Below are positions 8,640 to 16,470 of a stretch of 64,000 nucleotides of DNA, in pieces. Both the position numbers and the translations under genes were made by a program. This DNA is from UBA940 sp031547885 (GTDB lineage: Bacteria; Bacteroidota; Bacteroidia; Bacteroidales; Rikenellaceae): positions 29,886-93,885 of the forward strand of contig JAVBRO010000002.1 of assembly GCA_031547885.1 (NCBI GenBank). Direction: 5' to 3'. The notes below the pieces were generated by a model. The model had not been told where the DNA came from, did no database searches, and saw only the letters and a program-made list of their open reading frames with translations. Numbering within the stretch: position 1 is the first letter of the stretch; each line of letters opens with the position of its first letter.

Positions 8640-10397
8640 TCAGGAGTTCATGGTGACGAGCAGTTCTTCGTTGTCGCGGGTGTTCTCCATGTGCTTTTTG
8701 ATCTCTTCCATGGCTTCCACCGAATTCATGTCCGAGAGATAGCGGCGCAGGATCCAGGTCTTCTGCAGAACGTCCTTGCTCAGCAGCAGGTCCTCGCGGC
8801 GGGTGCCCGAAGCGACGACATCCACGGCCGGGTAGACGCGCTTGTTGGCGAGTTTGCGGTCGAGTTGAAGCTCCATATTGCCCGTACCCTTAAACTCCTC
8901 GAAGATTACTTCGTCCATCTTCGAGCCGGTGTCGATGAGGGCCGTGGCGACGATCGTAAGCGAACCGCGCTCCTCGGTGTTTCGTGCGGCGCCGAAGAAC
9001 CTTTTGGGCTTGTGCAGCGCGTTTGCGTCCACACCACCCGAAAGCACCTTGCCGGATGCGGGCTGGACTGTGTTGTAGGCGCGTGCAAGGCGGGTTATAG
9101 AGTCGAGGAATATCACGACGTCCTGACCGCATTCAACCATTCGCTTGGCTTTATCGAGCACCATTTCGGCGACCTTCACATGACGCGAAGCCTGTTCGTC
9201 GAATGTAGAGGCGATTACTTCGGCCTTCACGTTTCGGGCCATTTCGGTCACTTCCTCGGGGCGTTCGTCGATCAGCAGGACGATCATATAGACCTCAGGG
9301 TGGTTGTCGGCGATGGCGTTGGCGATGTTCTGCAGCAGCACGGTCTTACCCGTTTTCGGCTGTGCGACGATCAGTCCGCGCTGGCCCTTGCCGATCGGCG
9401 AAAAGAGGTCCACTACGCGCGACGAAAGGTTGTTGTGCCCGTTGCCCGTGATGTTGAATTTTTCGTTGGGGAAGAGCGGCGTCATGAACTCGAACTGCAC
9501 GCGGTCGCGCACCAGGTCGGGATGCAAGCCGTTTATCATGTTGACCTTGACGAGCGGGAAATATTTTTCGCCTTCCTTCGGGGGGCGGATGACGCCCTGA
9601 ACGGTGTCGCCCGGTTTGAGGCTGAAAAGCTTTATCTGCGAGGGAGATACGTAGACGTCGTCGGGCGAATTGAGGTAGTTATAGTCGGCCGAGCGCAGGA
9701 ATCCGTAGCCGTCGGGCATCACTTCGAGGACGCCTTCCCCTTCCACGTTCCCGGTAAATTCGTCGCGCGCCTCGCCGTGCGAATGGCCGTTGTTGCCGTT
9801 CTTCTGCTGTTGCTGACGGCCTTTCTGGTTCTGTGGTTTATTGCGGTTCTCCTCTTTCTGCTGCGGCGCCTCTTTGATCTCTTCCGTCGGGGCTTCCGGG
9901 ATTTCCGGCATTTCTGCTGCAGGGGTTTCATCCTGCTGCCCTATGCGCTTGCGTCCGCGTTTCTTGGGCCCCTGTTGTTCTGCAGGCGCGGAAATTTCCG
10001 CTTCTGCGGCAGCCGGAATCTCTTCAACCGCCTGCTCTGCGACAGGAGCCGGTTCAAAGGGCAATTCCACGGCCGATGCCGTGTGAACGACAGCGGGATG
10101 GTCGACCGGTTCCGCGTGGCTGTAACCTATTTTCGGACGCCTGCCGCGGCGTTTGGGCTCTTCCTCTACGACGGCGGGGAGAGGGGCACTATATTCTTCC
10201 TCGATCGTTTCGCCGGTCTGCGGAGCCGTTTCGCCGTCTTCGCTGTGGCCGTTGCCACCGTTCCGACCGTTCCGGCTCTCTTCGATTATGCGGGCTATGA
10301 GTTCGTCTTTTTTGAACGCGCCTTTAATACCGAGGGCCTTGGCTATGATGCGCAATTCGGATAAACTTTTATCCTCCAGCATCTGAAAGTCTTGCAT
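8640..10397 (-). CDS. rho: Transcription termination factor Rho
   Basis: 585 aa. Rho is the hexameric RNA-dependent ATPase that releases transcripts. Order: Rho N-terminal SAP-like helix domain (about 6-40, LSELRIIAKALGIKG), a long charged, Pro/Glu/Gln-rich insert (about 41-215, including RGRRP and KKRGRKR basic patches), the CSD-like RNA-binding domain (about 220-285, GVLEVMPDGYGFLRS), and the ATPase core with P-loop QPKTGKT (about 346-352), LLIDERPEEVTEM and Walker B DVVIFLDSITRLARAYN. The insert is typical of Bacteroidota Rho and makes the protein well over the roughly 420 aa of E. coli Rho. Its own promoter (10471-10502) and a leader hairpin (10432-10451) suggest regulation separate from kdsB. 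Convergent with the patatin-barrel gene. Confidence 0.98.
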   Translation of the reverse strand: MQDFQMLEDKSLSELRIIAKALGIKGAFKKDELIARIIEESRNGRNGGNGHSEDGETAPQTGETIEEEYSAPLPAVVEEEPKRRGRRPKIGYSHAEPVDHPAVVHTASAVELPFEPAPVAEQAVEEIPAAAEAEISAPAEQQGPKKRGRKRIGQQDETPAAEMPEIPEAPTEEIKEAPQQKEENRNKPQNQKGRQQQQKNGNNGHSHGEARDEFTGNVEGEGVLEVMPDGYGFLRSADYNYLNSPDDVYVSPSQIKLFSLKPGDTVQGVIRPPKEGEKYFPLVKVNMINGLHPDLVRDRVQFEFMTPLFPNEKFNITGNGHNNLSSRVVDLFSPIGKGQRGLIVAQPKTGKTVLLQNIANAIADNHPEVYMIVLLIDERPEEVTEMARNVKAEVIASTFDEQASRHVKVAEMVLDKAKRMVECGQDVVIFLDSITRLARAYNTVQPASGKVLSGGVDANALHKPKRFFGAARNTEERGSLTIVATALIDTGSKMDEVIFEEFKGTGNMELQLDRKLANKRVYPAVDVVASGTRREDLLLSKDVLQKTWILRRYLSDMNSVEAMEEIKKHMENTRDNEELLVTMNS

Positions 10398-10431
10398 AGA
10401 TGTATGTAATGAGTATGTTTTTTGTGATAAA

Positions 10432-10451
10432 AAGCCGTGAGCATACGGCTT
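10432..10451 (-). terminator. Terminator-like hairpin in the rho leader (possible attenuator)
   Basis: On the minus strand AAGCCGT, a 6-nt loop and ACGGCTT form a 7-bp stem followed directly by a T run. It lies after the predicted rho promoter and about 35 nt before the rho ATG, so it would stop rho transcription prematurely, and could also catch readthrough from kdsB. Confidence 0.6.
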
Positions 10452-10470
10452 GCGAGGTGTATTTCCGTAG

Positions 10471-10502
10471 CAAATATATGATTATTTAGCTTTTCCGCCA
10501 AA
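10471..10502 (-). promoter_or_regulatory. rho promoter
   Basis: On the minus strand TTTG (10502-10499), a 20-nt spacer and TATATTTG (10478-10471) match both Bacteroidota promoter boxes exactly. Predicted start is near 10464, giving a leader of about 65 nt. Confidence 0.8.
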
Positions 10503-10525
10503 TAATTGCAAAAAAAACGCCTTGT

Positions 10526-11275
10526 CTATCGCTGCAGCATCGCGGCGGCGCGTTCCAGGTCTTCCGGAGTGTCCACTGCGACGGTTTCCGTAGCCACTAT
10601 CCCCGCACGTATGAGATAGCCGTTCTCGAGCCATCGGAGCTGTTCGAGCGATTCGGCCACCTCGAGCGGACTCTGCGGCAGGCGTGTTATTTCGCACAGT
10701 GTTTCGGTGCGGTAGGCGTAGAGCCCGATATGTTTATAATAGGTGTGCGCGGCGGCCCATTGTCCGGGTTCGGTCCCGCGCAGGTGGGGGATCACCGAGC
10801 GGCTGAAATACATGGCGTCGCCTGCGAGCGACAGAACCACTTTCGGAGTGTTGGGGTTCGAAATGTCCTCGCCTTCCGCGAAAGGCTTTACGAGCGTGCC
10901 GATCTGCACTTCAGGTGATTCGAACAGTGATTTAACGGCCGTGAGGTGTTCAGTGGCAATGAACGGCTCGTCGCCCTGGACGTTTATCACGACGTCGAAA
11001 CTTTGTCCTGTCTCGGCGGCTATCTTTTTGTATGCTTCGGCGCACCGGTCGGTCCCGCTGCGGTGTTCGGTGGATGTCATCACCACCCTGCCCCCGAATC
11101 CCCTGACGGCGTCGGCTATGCGTCGGTCGTCGGTGGCCACCCAGCAATCCTTCACAATGCCTGCGACGCGCTCGCAGACCCACTGTATCATGGGTTTGCC
11201 GCCCAGCATGGCGAGCGGTTTTCCGGGGAATCGTGACGATGCGTAGCGTGCGGGTATTATGGCGAGGAATTTCAT
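10526..11275 (-). CDS. kdsB: 3-deoxy-manno-octulosonate cytidylyltransferase (CMP-Kdo synthetase)
   Basis: 249 aa, the normal length. KdsB activates Kdo with CTP to CMP-Kdo for lipid A-core assembly in the cytoplasm. Seen: nucleotide-binding N-terminus IIPARYASSRFPGKPL, the QWVCERV segment, VVMTSTEHRSGTDRCAEA, the metal/substrate motif VVINVQGDEPFI, and the later HIGLYAYR and SPLEVAESLEQLRWLENG motifs, all family hallmarks. Its stop lies 24 nt before the -33 element of the rho promoter. No clear promoter of its own was identified in 11276-11335. Confidence 0.97.
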   Translation of the reverse strand: MKFLAIIPARYASSRFPGKPLAMLGGKPMIQWVCERVAGIVKDCWVATDDRRIADAVRGFGGRVVMTSTEHRSGTDRCAEAYKKIAAETGQSFDVVINVQGDEPFIATEHLTAVKSLFESPEVQIGTLVKPFAEGEDISNPNTPKVVLSLAGDAMYFSRSVIPHLRGTEPGQWAAAHTYYKHIGLYAYRTETLCEITRLPQSPLEVAESLEQLRWLENGYLIRAGIVATETVAVDTPEDLERAAAMLQR

Positions 11276-11335
11276 TGTCTGATAATTGTTTAAAACAAGT
11301 ATTTAAATTTCTCAAAACAGTTTTTTGCGCGTCTG

Positions 11336-11518
11336 GTCATCCCGAGCGAGCCGAAACCATAGTGGGTCTGTTGAATTGTCGGTCAACTTTCGGCGACGAG
11401 GGAACTACCTTATAATTAAACCCGCTTCAATCTATCAAATGTTACGTAGTTTCCTCGTCGTGCGATAGACTCCGATTATCCCGTGGAATGTTATTGGATC
11501 GCCCTCGCTCGGAATGAC
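11336..11518. repeat. Palindromic intergenic repeat element (about 183 bp, MITE-like)
   Basis: Two nested inverted repeats: outer arms GTCATCCCGAGCGAG (11336-11350) and CTCGCTCGGAATGAC (11504-11518), 14 of 15 paired; inner arms CGACGAGGGAACTAC (11394-11408) and GTAGTTTCCTCGTCG (11446-11460), 14 of 15 paired. The GTCATTCCGAGCGAG-type end is a common dispersed repeat in bacterial intergenic DNA. No coding capacity. Confidence 0.7.
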
Positions 11519-11590
11519 GACGAATGAAATTCGCTGAGACATCTATTGGTTTTTACGGATGTAAAAATACAAAAGTTTCGCGGAAACGGA

Positions 11591-11598
11591 TAACTTTG
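11591..11598 (+). promoter_or_regulatory. -7 promoter element of the acyl-CoA reductase gene
   Basis: TAACTTTG matches TAnnTTTG exactly, 4 nt before the ATG at 11603; the transcript would be nearly leaderless or the true start may be a little further in. No clear -33 box. Confidence 0.5.
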
Positions 11599-11602
11599 CG
11601 TC

Positions 11603-12607
11603 ATGGTAGACGATTTTGTCAGCATATTCGGCGAGCTCGGGCGAAGCCTTGAACGGTTCGGGGACGATCCGCTGACCGATGCAGTGATGCGCCGGGCTGC
11701 GGACGAAAATCCGTGGTTCCAGCCCGCCGAGATCAGGCAGGCCGCGCGGAATATCGCTTCCCGGATGCTCTCTTACGGTTCGCTGGAAACGTGGCTTTCG
11801 GCCTACCCCGTCCTGCCCGTGTCCGAACCGAAAGATGTTCTGATCGTTATGGCCGGGAATATCCCTTTCGTCGGTTTCCAGGACCTGCTGTGCGTGCTCT
11901 GCGCCGGGCACCGGGCCGTCGTAAAACCGTCGTCGAAAGATGAGATATTGATGACATACATTCTGGATATGCTGCTCGACATAGCTCCAAAACTATCCAT
12001 TTCGTTCAGTTCCGGCAGGGGAACACCTGATGCGGTAATTGCGATGGGGGGAGACAATACTGTTATGGCGCTGCGCGAACGCTATGCGGGCATTCCGATG
12101 CTTCTGCGCGGAAGCAGGTATTCGCTGGCCGTTCTCGACGCGACCGAGACTCCGGAAGAGCTTGCGGGTCTGAGCAGCGACGTGATGTCATATTCAGGCC
12201 TCGGCTGCCGCAACGTGAGCCTTCTCTTCGTTCCCCGTGGTTACGATATCGAAATACTGAAAAACACCCTGTCCGCCCGGGCCTCGGGGGTGAATCCGAA
12301 ATACCTGAATAATTACAGGCAGGCCAGGGCCATGCTTCAATTGAACTGCCGCCCTTTCGTCGACTGCGGAGTCAACGTACTGGTCGAAGACCGGGAGTTT
12401 TCGCCCGCGGTAAGCCGCATCAATTACACGTTTTACGACAGTTCATCCGAGGTGAAGGATTGGATATCCGCACATGACGGGGAGATACAGTGCGTCGCCG
12501 GTAAAATAGATCATCCCCGCGCGGTAGGTTTCGGCGAAACCCAGCGCCCCGCCCTGACGGATTACCCCGACGGCCGCGATACGATGGTTTTTTTAATTGA
12601 CAATTGA
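11603..12607 (+). CDS. LuxC-type acyl-CoA reductase
   Basis: 334 aa. Belongs to the LuxC/acyl-CoA reductase family (aldehyde-dehydrogenase fold), which reduces fatty acyl-CoA or acyl-protein to aldehyde with NAD(P)H. Visible: nucleotide-binding VLIVMAGNIPFVGFQDLLCVL and HRAVVKPSS, AVIAMGGDNTVMAL, and the catalytic-Cys segment SYSGLGCRNVSLLFVP (Cys at about 202). Bacteroidota carry such single LuxC-like proteins outside any lux operon; their real substrate is not settled. The last codons (FLIDN and stop) are made by the left arm of the repeat at 12595-12620, so repeat insertion has probably redefined the C-terminus. Confidence 0.82.
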   Translation: MVDDFVSIFGELGRSLERFGDDPLTDAVMRRAADENPWFQPAEIRQAARNIASRMLSYGSLETWLSAYPVLPVSEPKDVLIVMAGNIPFVGFQDLLCVLCAGHRAVVKPSSKDEILMTYILDMLLDIAPKLSISFSSGRGTPDAVIAMGGDNTVMALRERYAGIPMLLRGSRYSLAVLDATETPEELAGLSSDVMSYSGLGCRNVSLLFVPRGYDIEILKNTLSARASGVNPKYLNNYRQARAMLQLNCRPFVDCGVNVLVEDREFSPAVSRINYTFYDSSSEVKDWISAHDGEIQCVAGKIDHPRAVGFGETQRPALTDYPDGRDTMVFLIDN

Positions 12608-12720
12608 CAATGGATAATTGACAATGAAAAGTTAAGAATTTGGAGAGTAATAATTCAAAAATAATTTTCAATTGTCGTTCCTGGAAATCATTATCAATTG
12701 TCCATTGTCAATTGTCAATT
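12595..12720. repeat. 26-bp inverted repeat spanning the ends of two convergent genes
   Basis: A 26-nt block built of AATTGACAATTGACAATGG units (12595-12620) reappears in reverse complement at 12695-12720 with one mismatch. The left arm carries the stop codon of the acyl-CoA reductase and the right arm touches the stop codon of the 12720 gene. A shorter related TCAATTGTCG segment lies inside at about 12668-12677. Confidence 0.8.
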
Positions 12721-13940
12721 CATTTGAGCCAGTTGCTTCCGAAGACTATGTAGTAGCCCCAGTTGCCGTCGGCGCCGCCCGCGACGTCGAGGCCGATGCG
12801 CAGCTTAAACTTGCGGGCGATGAGGTAGCGGAATCCGGTGCCGTAGCTGTAAACCCACTCCGCAGGGCCGAATTCGCTCCATTTGTCGAACGCCTTGCCC
12901 GTGCCTCCGAAGCCCACGACGCTCCAGCGCGGTACGACGTCCCAGCGGATCTCGCCCTCGACGAGAATGTCGGCCATGCCCTGGTATTGGTTTGCGGGGA
13001 TACCGCGCAGGTCGATGAACGGCTTCATATAGAACGGCGGATCGCCGAAAGCCTGCTGGCCGTCGATACGGAGTCCGCCGATGATATTGAAGCGGAAAGG
13101 CTGGTACATGTAGGCGTAGTAATTAAGCCTCCAATAGTTGAAGTCGCTGCCGATCCAGGTTTTGCTCATTCCGCCATCGAGATGGAACTTGATGCCGCGG
13201 TCGGGCGTGAAAGTGTTGTCGCGTCCGTCGTACTCGACTATCATACCCAGCTGGCTGATTATCCGGTCATTGTCTATCTGGCTGAGGAATTCGTCGGGAA
13301 GCGGGTACGGCAACGGGTCGCCGGTGTATTTCAGTTTGCTGTAGAGGAAGAGGTATTCCAGTCCTGACTGCCATTTCGAGTAGCCGAGCCGCGTCATGAG
13401 CGCCGCGAACACCGGCACGCTCTTTATATTGAAGTCGAACTCAGTGTTGCCAAGGTCTGTGTCTCCTATCGTTATGTCGCGGTAGAACGACATGTTGATA
13501 TTCATGTATCCGCCGCCGGCCCTGTATGTGAAGCGTCCCTTGTCGAACGATCCGAAGCGTGCCGCCACGGCGCCCCAGCTATTATTTAGCGTCCAGAAAC
13601 CCCCGGCAGCCGTGATATCCGGCGACACCGGAATGACCAGGTGTTTCCCTTTTTTCGTATCCTTGACGATAGGCGGGCGTTTGTGCAGAAATATGGGCGC
13701 GGCGCCTATGCCGAAACCGCCCAGAGCCGGTTCCGATATGATGGTCACCATCGGGATAAAGCCGTTGGCTTCGATCAGGAATTCGCTCATATCGAATTTG
13801 TGGTCGAGCGAATCCTTGAAAGATATATCTTTGAAGCGCACGCGCTCCTTATTTTTTGAATGGTCTTTTTCCTGCGCAAACGCAAGGGTGCCTGCAAACG
13901 CGGCGCCCAAAAGCAAAACTATAAACAGAGGCCTTTTCAT
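12720..13940 (-). CDS. BamA/TamA-family outer membrane beta-barrel protein
   Basis: 406 aa. Signal peptide (MKRPLFIVLLLGAAFAGTLAFAQ) followed by a barrel of the Omp85/surface-antigen type without obvious POTRA domains: repeated amphipathic strands, GMIVEYDGRDNTFTPDRGIKFHLDGG (a typical surface-antigen motif), FIDLRGIPANQYQGM and the closing FKLRIGLDVAGGADGNWGYYIVFGSNWLK. Such short BamA-like proteins of Bacteroidota have unknown function; transport or anchoring at the outer membrane is an inference. Third gene of a minus-strand run of three outer-membrane proteins, 15 nt after its upstream neighbour, so likely cotranscribed. Confidence 0.82.
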   Translation of the reverse strand: MKRPLFIVLLLGAAFAGTLAFAQEKDHSKNKERVRFKDISFKDSLDHKFDMSEFLIEANGFIPMVTIISEPALGGFGIGAAPIFLHKRPPIVKDTKKGKHLVIPVSPDITAAGGFWTLNNSWGAVAARFGSFDKGRFTYRAGGGYMNINMSFYRDITIGDTDLGNTEFDFNIKSVPVFAALMTRLGYSKWQSGLEYLFLYSKLKYTGDPLPYPLPDEFLSQIDNDRIISQLGMIVEYDGRDNTFTPDRGIKFHLDGGMSKTWIGSDFNYWRLNYYAYMYQPFRFNIIGGLRIDGQQAFGDPPFYMKPFIDLRGIPANQYQGMADILVEGEIRWDVVPRWSVVGFGGTGKAFDKWSEFGPAEWVYSYGTGFRYLIARKFKLRIGLDVAGGADGNWGYYIVFGSNWLK

Positions 13941-13955
13941 ATCCGGCGTATTTTT

Positions 13956-15017
13956 TTAATGATTTTTATCGTATTTCGGTCTTACTATCCCGAAACGGTA
14001 GTTGGCCGAGAGCAGCAGCGAATTGCGTCCGCCCAGGAAACCCGCCTCGGTCCTGAAGACGAACCGGCGGTTGAGCTGGAACTGCGCCCCTGCATTAGCG
14101 GTGAATTTGTGCGTCGGGCTCTTCTTTAAAGAGTAGCTCACTATCGTCTTGTCGATCTGGTCGTTGATCTCCGGCAGATTGTTATAGAGGGTCTCGGCGG
14201 CCTGCTTCATCACCGCGTACTGCGCCGCGCTCATGTCCGGATAGTCGGCTTTCGTGCTGTTGATGATAGGCTCGAGCTGGTCTCCGGTGAAATCCGGAAC
14301 TATATCGCCCAGGTTTATGGTGCCCTGCGTCGTGCGGTTGATGAACATGTGTCCCCCGCCTATCCAGAACGACAGGCTCCGGTCGCGCTTGAACGGAATG
14401 GTGTAACCTGCCCTCAGTGATAGCAATTGCGCACTGACAGCCCCGTCTATCCCGTCGAAAAAGGACCAGGTGGCGTTCCAGTCGAGTGCGGCGAAGAACC
14501 GGTTGACTCCGCTGGCCAGCGTCGCCCCAACCCCGAAAATATAGCCGTCGAATTTTGCCGTGGTCGACATCTGTATCGGCGAGACTAGGTTTATGTCGGT
14601 CTGCGTCCACGTGGCTCCTCCCAGACCATATATGTTTAGGAACGGCAGTATCCAGAAGTCGAGCCTGACGTTTACGTTCTGTATATGGGCTTTGCTGTTG
14701 TTGAAAACGACTATGCTGTCGAGGTTGAACATCGGGCTGCCGTTGAAACCGACCTCAAGATCGGTTATGTTTATCGCCTGCGTGCCGATGAAAGTGTTCA
14801 CCATAACGCCGGACGGATACGGCAGTTTGAATCCCCGCGCCTGGGTCTTCTTGCCGAGGAACGGGAGCAAGTAAGGGTATTCCGTCTGTTTGAGGCTGTC
14901 GGCGTTCACGCTTTCGCTTTCGGGCGTTACCTTGACGCCCGATCCCACCTGCGCCGAAGCGGAGGCGGCATACACAAGCATGAACAGGATAATGGCCGGG
15001 CGTAGGAGTTTTATCAT
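13956..15017 (-). CDS. Outer membrane beta-barrel protein of unknown function
   Basis: 353 aa from the ATG at 15017, which lies 7 nt after the stop of the upstream gene and opens a clean signal peptide (MIKLLRPAIILFMLVYAASASAQ). An upstream in-frame ATG at 15062 would overlap that gene and spoil the signal. The body alternates beta-strands with aromatic ends (NVNVRLDFWILPFLNIYGLGG, FFAALDWNATWSFFDG, LSFWIGGGHMFINR) and ends in FRTEAGFLGGRNSLLLSANYRFGI, as barrels do. An insert around residues 235-300 is predicted helical. I do not recognise a specific family. Confidence 0.75.
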   Translation of the reverse strand: MIKLLRPAIILFMLVYAASASAQVGSGVKVTPESESVNADSLKQTEYPYLLPFLGKKTQARGFKLPYPSGVMVNTFIGTQAINITDLEVGFNGSPMFNLDSIVVFNNSKAHIQNVNVRLDFWILPFLNIYGLGGATWTQTDINLVSPIQMSTTAKFDGYIFGVGATLASGVNRFFAALDWNATWSFFDGIDGAVSAQLLSLRAGYTIPFKRDRSLSFWIGGGHMFINRTTQGTINLGDIVPDFTGDQLEPIINSTKADYPDMSAAQYAVMKQAAETLYNNLPEINDQIDKTIVSYSLKKSPTHKFTANAGAQFQLNRRFVFRTEAGFLGGRNSLLLSANYRFGIVRPKYDKNH

Positions 15018-15024
15018 GGATGAT

Positions 15025-15786
15025 TTATTTTTCGTGGTGTTTCTTTTGTTTTGCAGGCGCATCTACATCAGCAGATGCCTTGCTGCTTTTGGTTATCGGA
15101 ATTCCCAGGCCCAGATGGAACGCCATGGGGCGTCCGCTCAGGCCGGTGCCTTTGCGGTACATATCCACGACCCCCTGTTCGAAGCGCAGATTGAGCTGCA
15201 GCCCGTTGCCTTTCATCAGGCGGCACTGAACGTCGAATGCGAACCCGAAGTCCACGGTGGTGAACTTTTTGATCATTTTCATCTTGTAGGAGAGGTCGCC
15301 GTCGCTCTCACTGGCGGAATAGATGTCGTTGCCAGCCAGCTTGAATCCCACGTAAGGCCCCACCCCCACCGACCAGGTGTGGGTAAAGCAATACCGCATC
15401 ACGGGCGTTATCTGGAAATAGGTGAGATTGCGCTCGATCATGGTCATGTTGTCGAGGATCTGCGGGTCGTCGGTCAGCGATTCGCTGGCGACGTCGAGTC
15501 CCGAGCCGCCTTTGGGCGCTTTGAAAACCAGGTAGTTCTGCAGGAGCCATTTATCGCTCTTGCCGATCTTTATATCCGTGTATGCGCCTACAGTGAAGGA
15601 GAGATTGGGTCTGAACGCTACGGTTTCCGCTCCTGTTATCATGCTGCCCTGCGCTCCGAGGAACAGCCCGAGTTTAAGTTTGTCGGATTCCAGTTTCTTG
15701 CCGAATACCAGGGCTATCAAAGCCTGGCTGTTTGCTGCGATGGGAGCCATGCCCATTATCAGTATCAGGAGTATTATCTTTTTCAT
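15025..15786 (-). CDS. Outer membrane beta-barrel protein (PorT/OMP_b-brl-like)
   Basis: 253 aa. Signal peptide MKKIILLILIMGMAPIAANSQA, then a small barrel with strands such as LGLFLGAQGSMITGAE, NLSFTVGAYTDIKIG, YFQITPVMRYCFTHTWSVGVGPYVGFKLAG and FGFAFDVQCRLM, resembling the PorT-like barrels common in Bacteroidota. A lysine- and histidine-rich tail (AKQKKHHEK) follows the last strand, which is unusual because barrels normally end with an aromatic residue. First gene of the three-gene outer-membrane cluster. Function unknown. Confidence 0.7.
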   Translation of the reverse strand: MKKIILLILIMGMAPIAANSQALIALVFGKKLESDKLKLGLFLGAQGSMITGAETVAFRPNLSFTVGAYTDIKIGKSDKWLLQNYLVFKAPKGGSGLDVASESLTDDPQILDNMTMIERNLTYFQITPVMRYCFTHTWSVGVGPYVGFKLAGNDIYSASESDGDLSYKMKMIKKFTTVDFGFAFDVQCRLMKGNGLQLNLRFEQGVVDMYRKGTGLSGRPMAFHLGLGIPITKSSKASADVDAPAKQKKHHEK

Positions 15787-15925
15787 GCGATTGAGTTGTT
15801 GAGCTAAGGCTTAATCAAACTCCGTGCCCTTTTAGCTTGCGCACGAAATTCGCCTCTGCACGATCTTGTGGCGCGGTATTTTTCGGCGGATGCAGAACAG
15901 GGGGATAACGTAAGGTTATTTTTCA

Positions 15926-15933
15926 TATCTTTG
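15926..15933 (+). promoter_or_regulatory. -7 promoter element of the 15949-17368 operon
   Basis: TATCTTTG matches TAnnTTTG, 15 nt before the ATG at 15949. No clear -33 box. Confidence 0.5.
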
Positions 15934-15948
15934 TCATAACCCTAAAAA

Positions 15949-16470
15949 ATGGATATCGATATGTCGATGATTTTCAGATTCCGGATGCTGAGCGATGAGA
16001 ACGACTATTTCATCAGGGAATATGAAGTCCCCTATGACATGGGCCTCACCGATTTCAATGACTTCCTGTGCGGCGACCTGCGCTTCGACAAGGGCGGCAT
16101 AACCTCGTTCTTCACCTCGAACGCTCTTTGGGAAAAGGGGCGCGAATTCACCAGCGAAGATATGTGCTCGCCGGGCAGCTGTGACGGTGAAGCGCCGGTG
16201 CCGATGGCGGATGTGCTGCTCGGCCAGATCATACGGCAGAACCGCGACCGCCTGATATTCCTTTTCGACGTCTTCGGCGATAGAGGCCTTTTTTTGGAGC
16301 TCACGGAAGCCAAAAAGAGCGAAGAAGGGGTCGAATATCCGCGCGTGGCGCTTTCGAAAGCCGACGCCCCCAAGCAGTACGACGCCGGAAACGGTATGAT
16401 ATTCGACGACATGATGAGCGAGTTCGACTCTTTCGAAAGTTATGAAACCGACGACTCCGACGATTTCTGA
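15949..16470 (+). CDS. pRiA4b ORF-3-like small protein
   Basis: 173 aa, acidic, no signal or membrane helix. The N-terminal pattern (FRFRMLSDENDYFIREYEVPYDMGLTDFNDFL, then SFFTSNALWEKGREFT and DVLLGQIIRQNRDRLIFLFDVFGDR) resembles the pRiA4b ORF-3 / IS1096 passenger TnpR-like fold that Bacteroidales often encode just before miaA. The tail is a run of Asp, Glu, Ser and Phe (residues 150-173). Function unknown. It overlaps miaA by 29 nt, so the two are probably translationally coupled. An alternative start at Met5 or Met7 cannot be excluded. Confidence 0.6.
   Translation: MDIDMSMIFRFRMLSDENDYFIREYEVPYDMGLTDFNDFLCGDLRFDKGGITSFFTSNALWEKGREFTSEDMCSPGSCDGEAPVPMADVLLGQIIRQNRDRLIFLFDVFGDRGLFLELTEAKKSEEGVEYPRVALSKADAPKQYDAGNGMIFDDMMSEFDSFESYETDDSDDF

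Larger units (their letters stand above)
11276..11602. other. Intergenic region between kdsB and the acyl-CoA reductase
   Basis: No gene. It is mostly filled by a palindromic repeat element (11336-11518) and ends in the promoter at 11591. The left 60 nt are AT-rich and presumably hold the kdsB promoter, which I could not place. Confidence 0.5.

Noticed and set aside
8691..10364. 557-codon plus-strand open frame antisense to rho
   Set aside because: It mirrors the codons of rho, whose family motifs are unmistakable; its own translation has no recognisable domain or promoter.
10432..10451. Simple kdsB terminator
   Set aside because: The consensus rho promoter lies between kdsB and the hairpin, so the hairpin is in the rho leader; a double role remains possible.
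11336..12720. CRISPR array from the short repeated AT-rich blocks
   Set aside because: Repeats are paired inverted arms, not regularly spaced direct repeats with spacers, and no cas genes are present.
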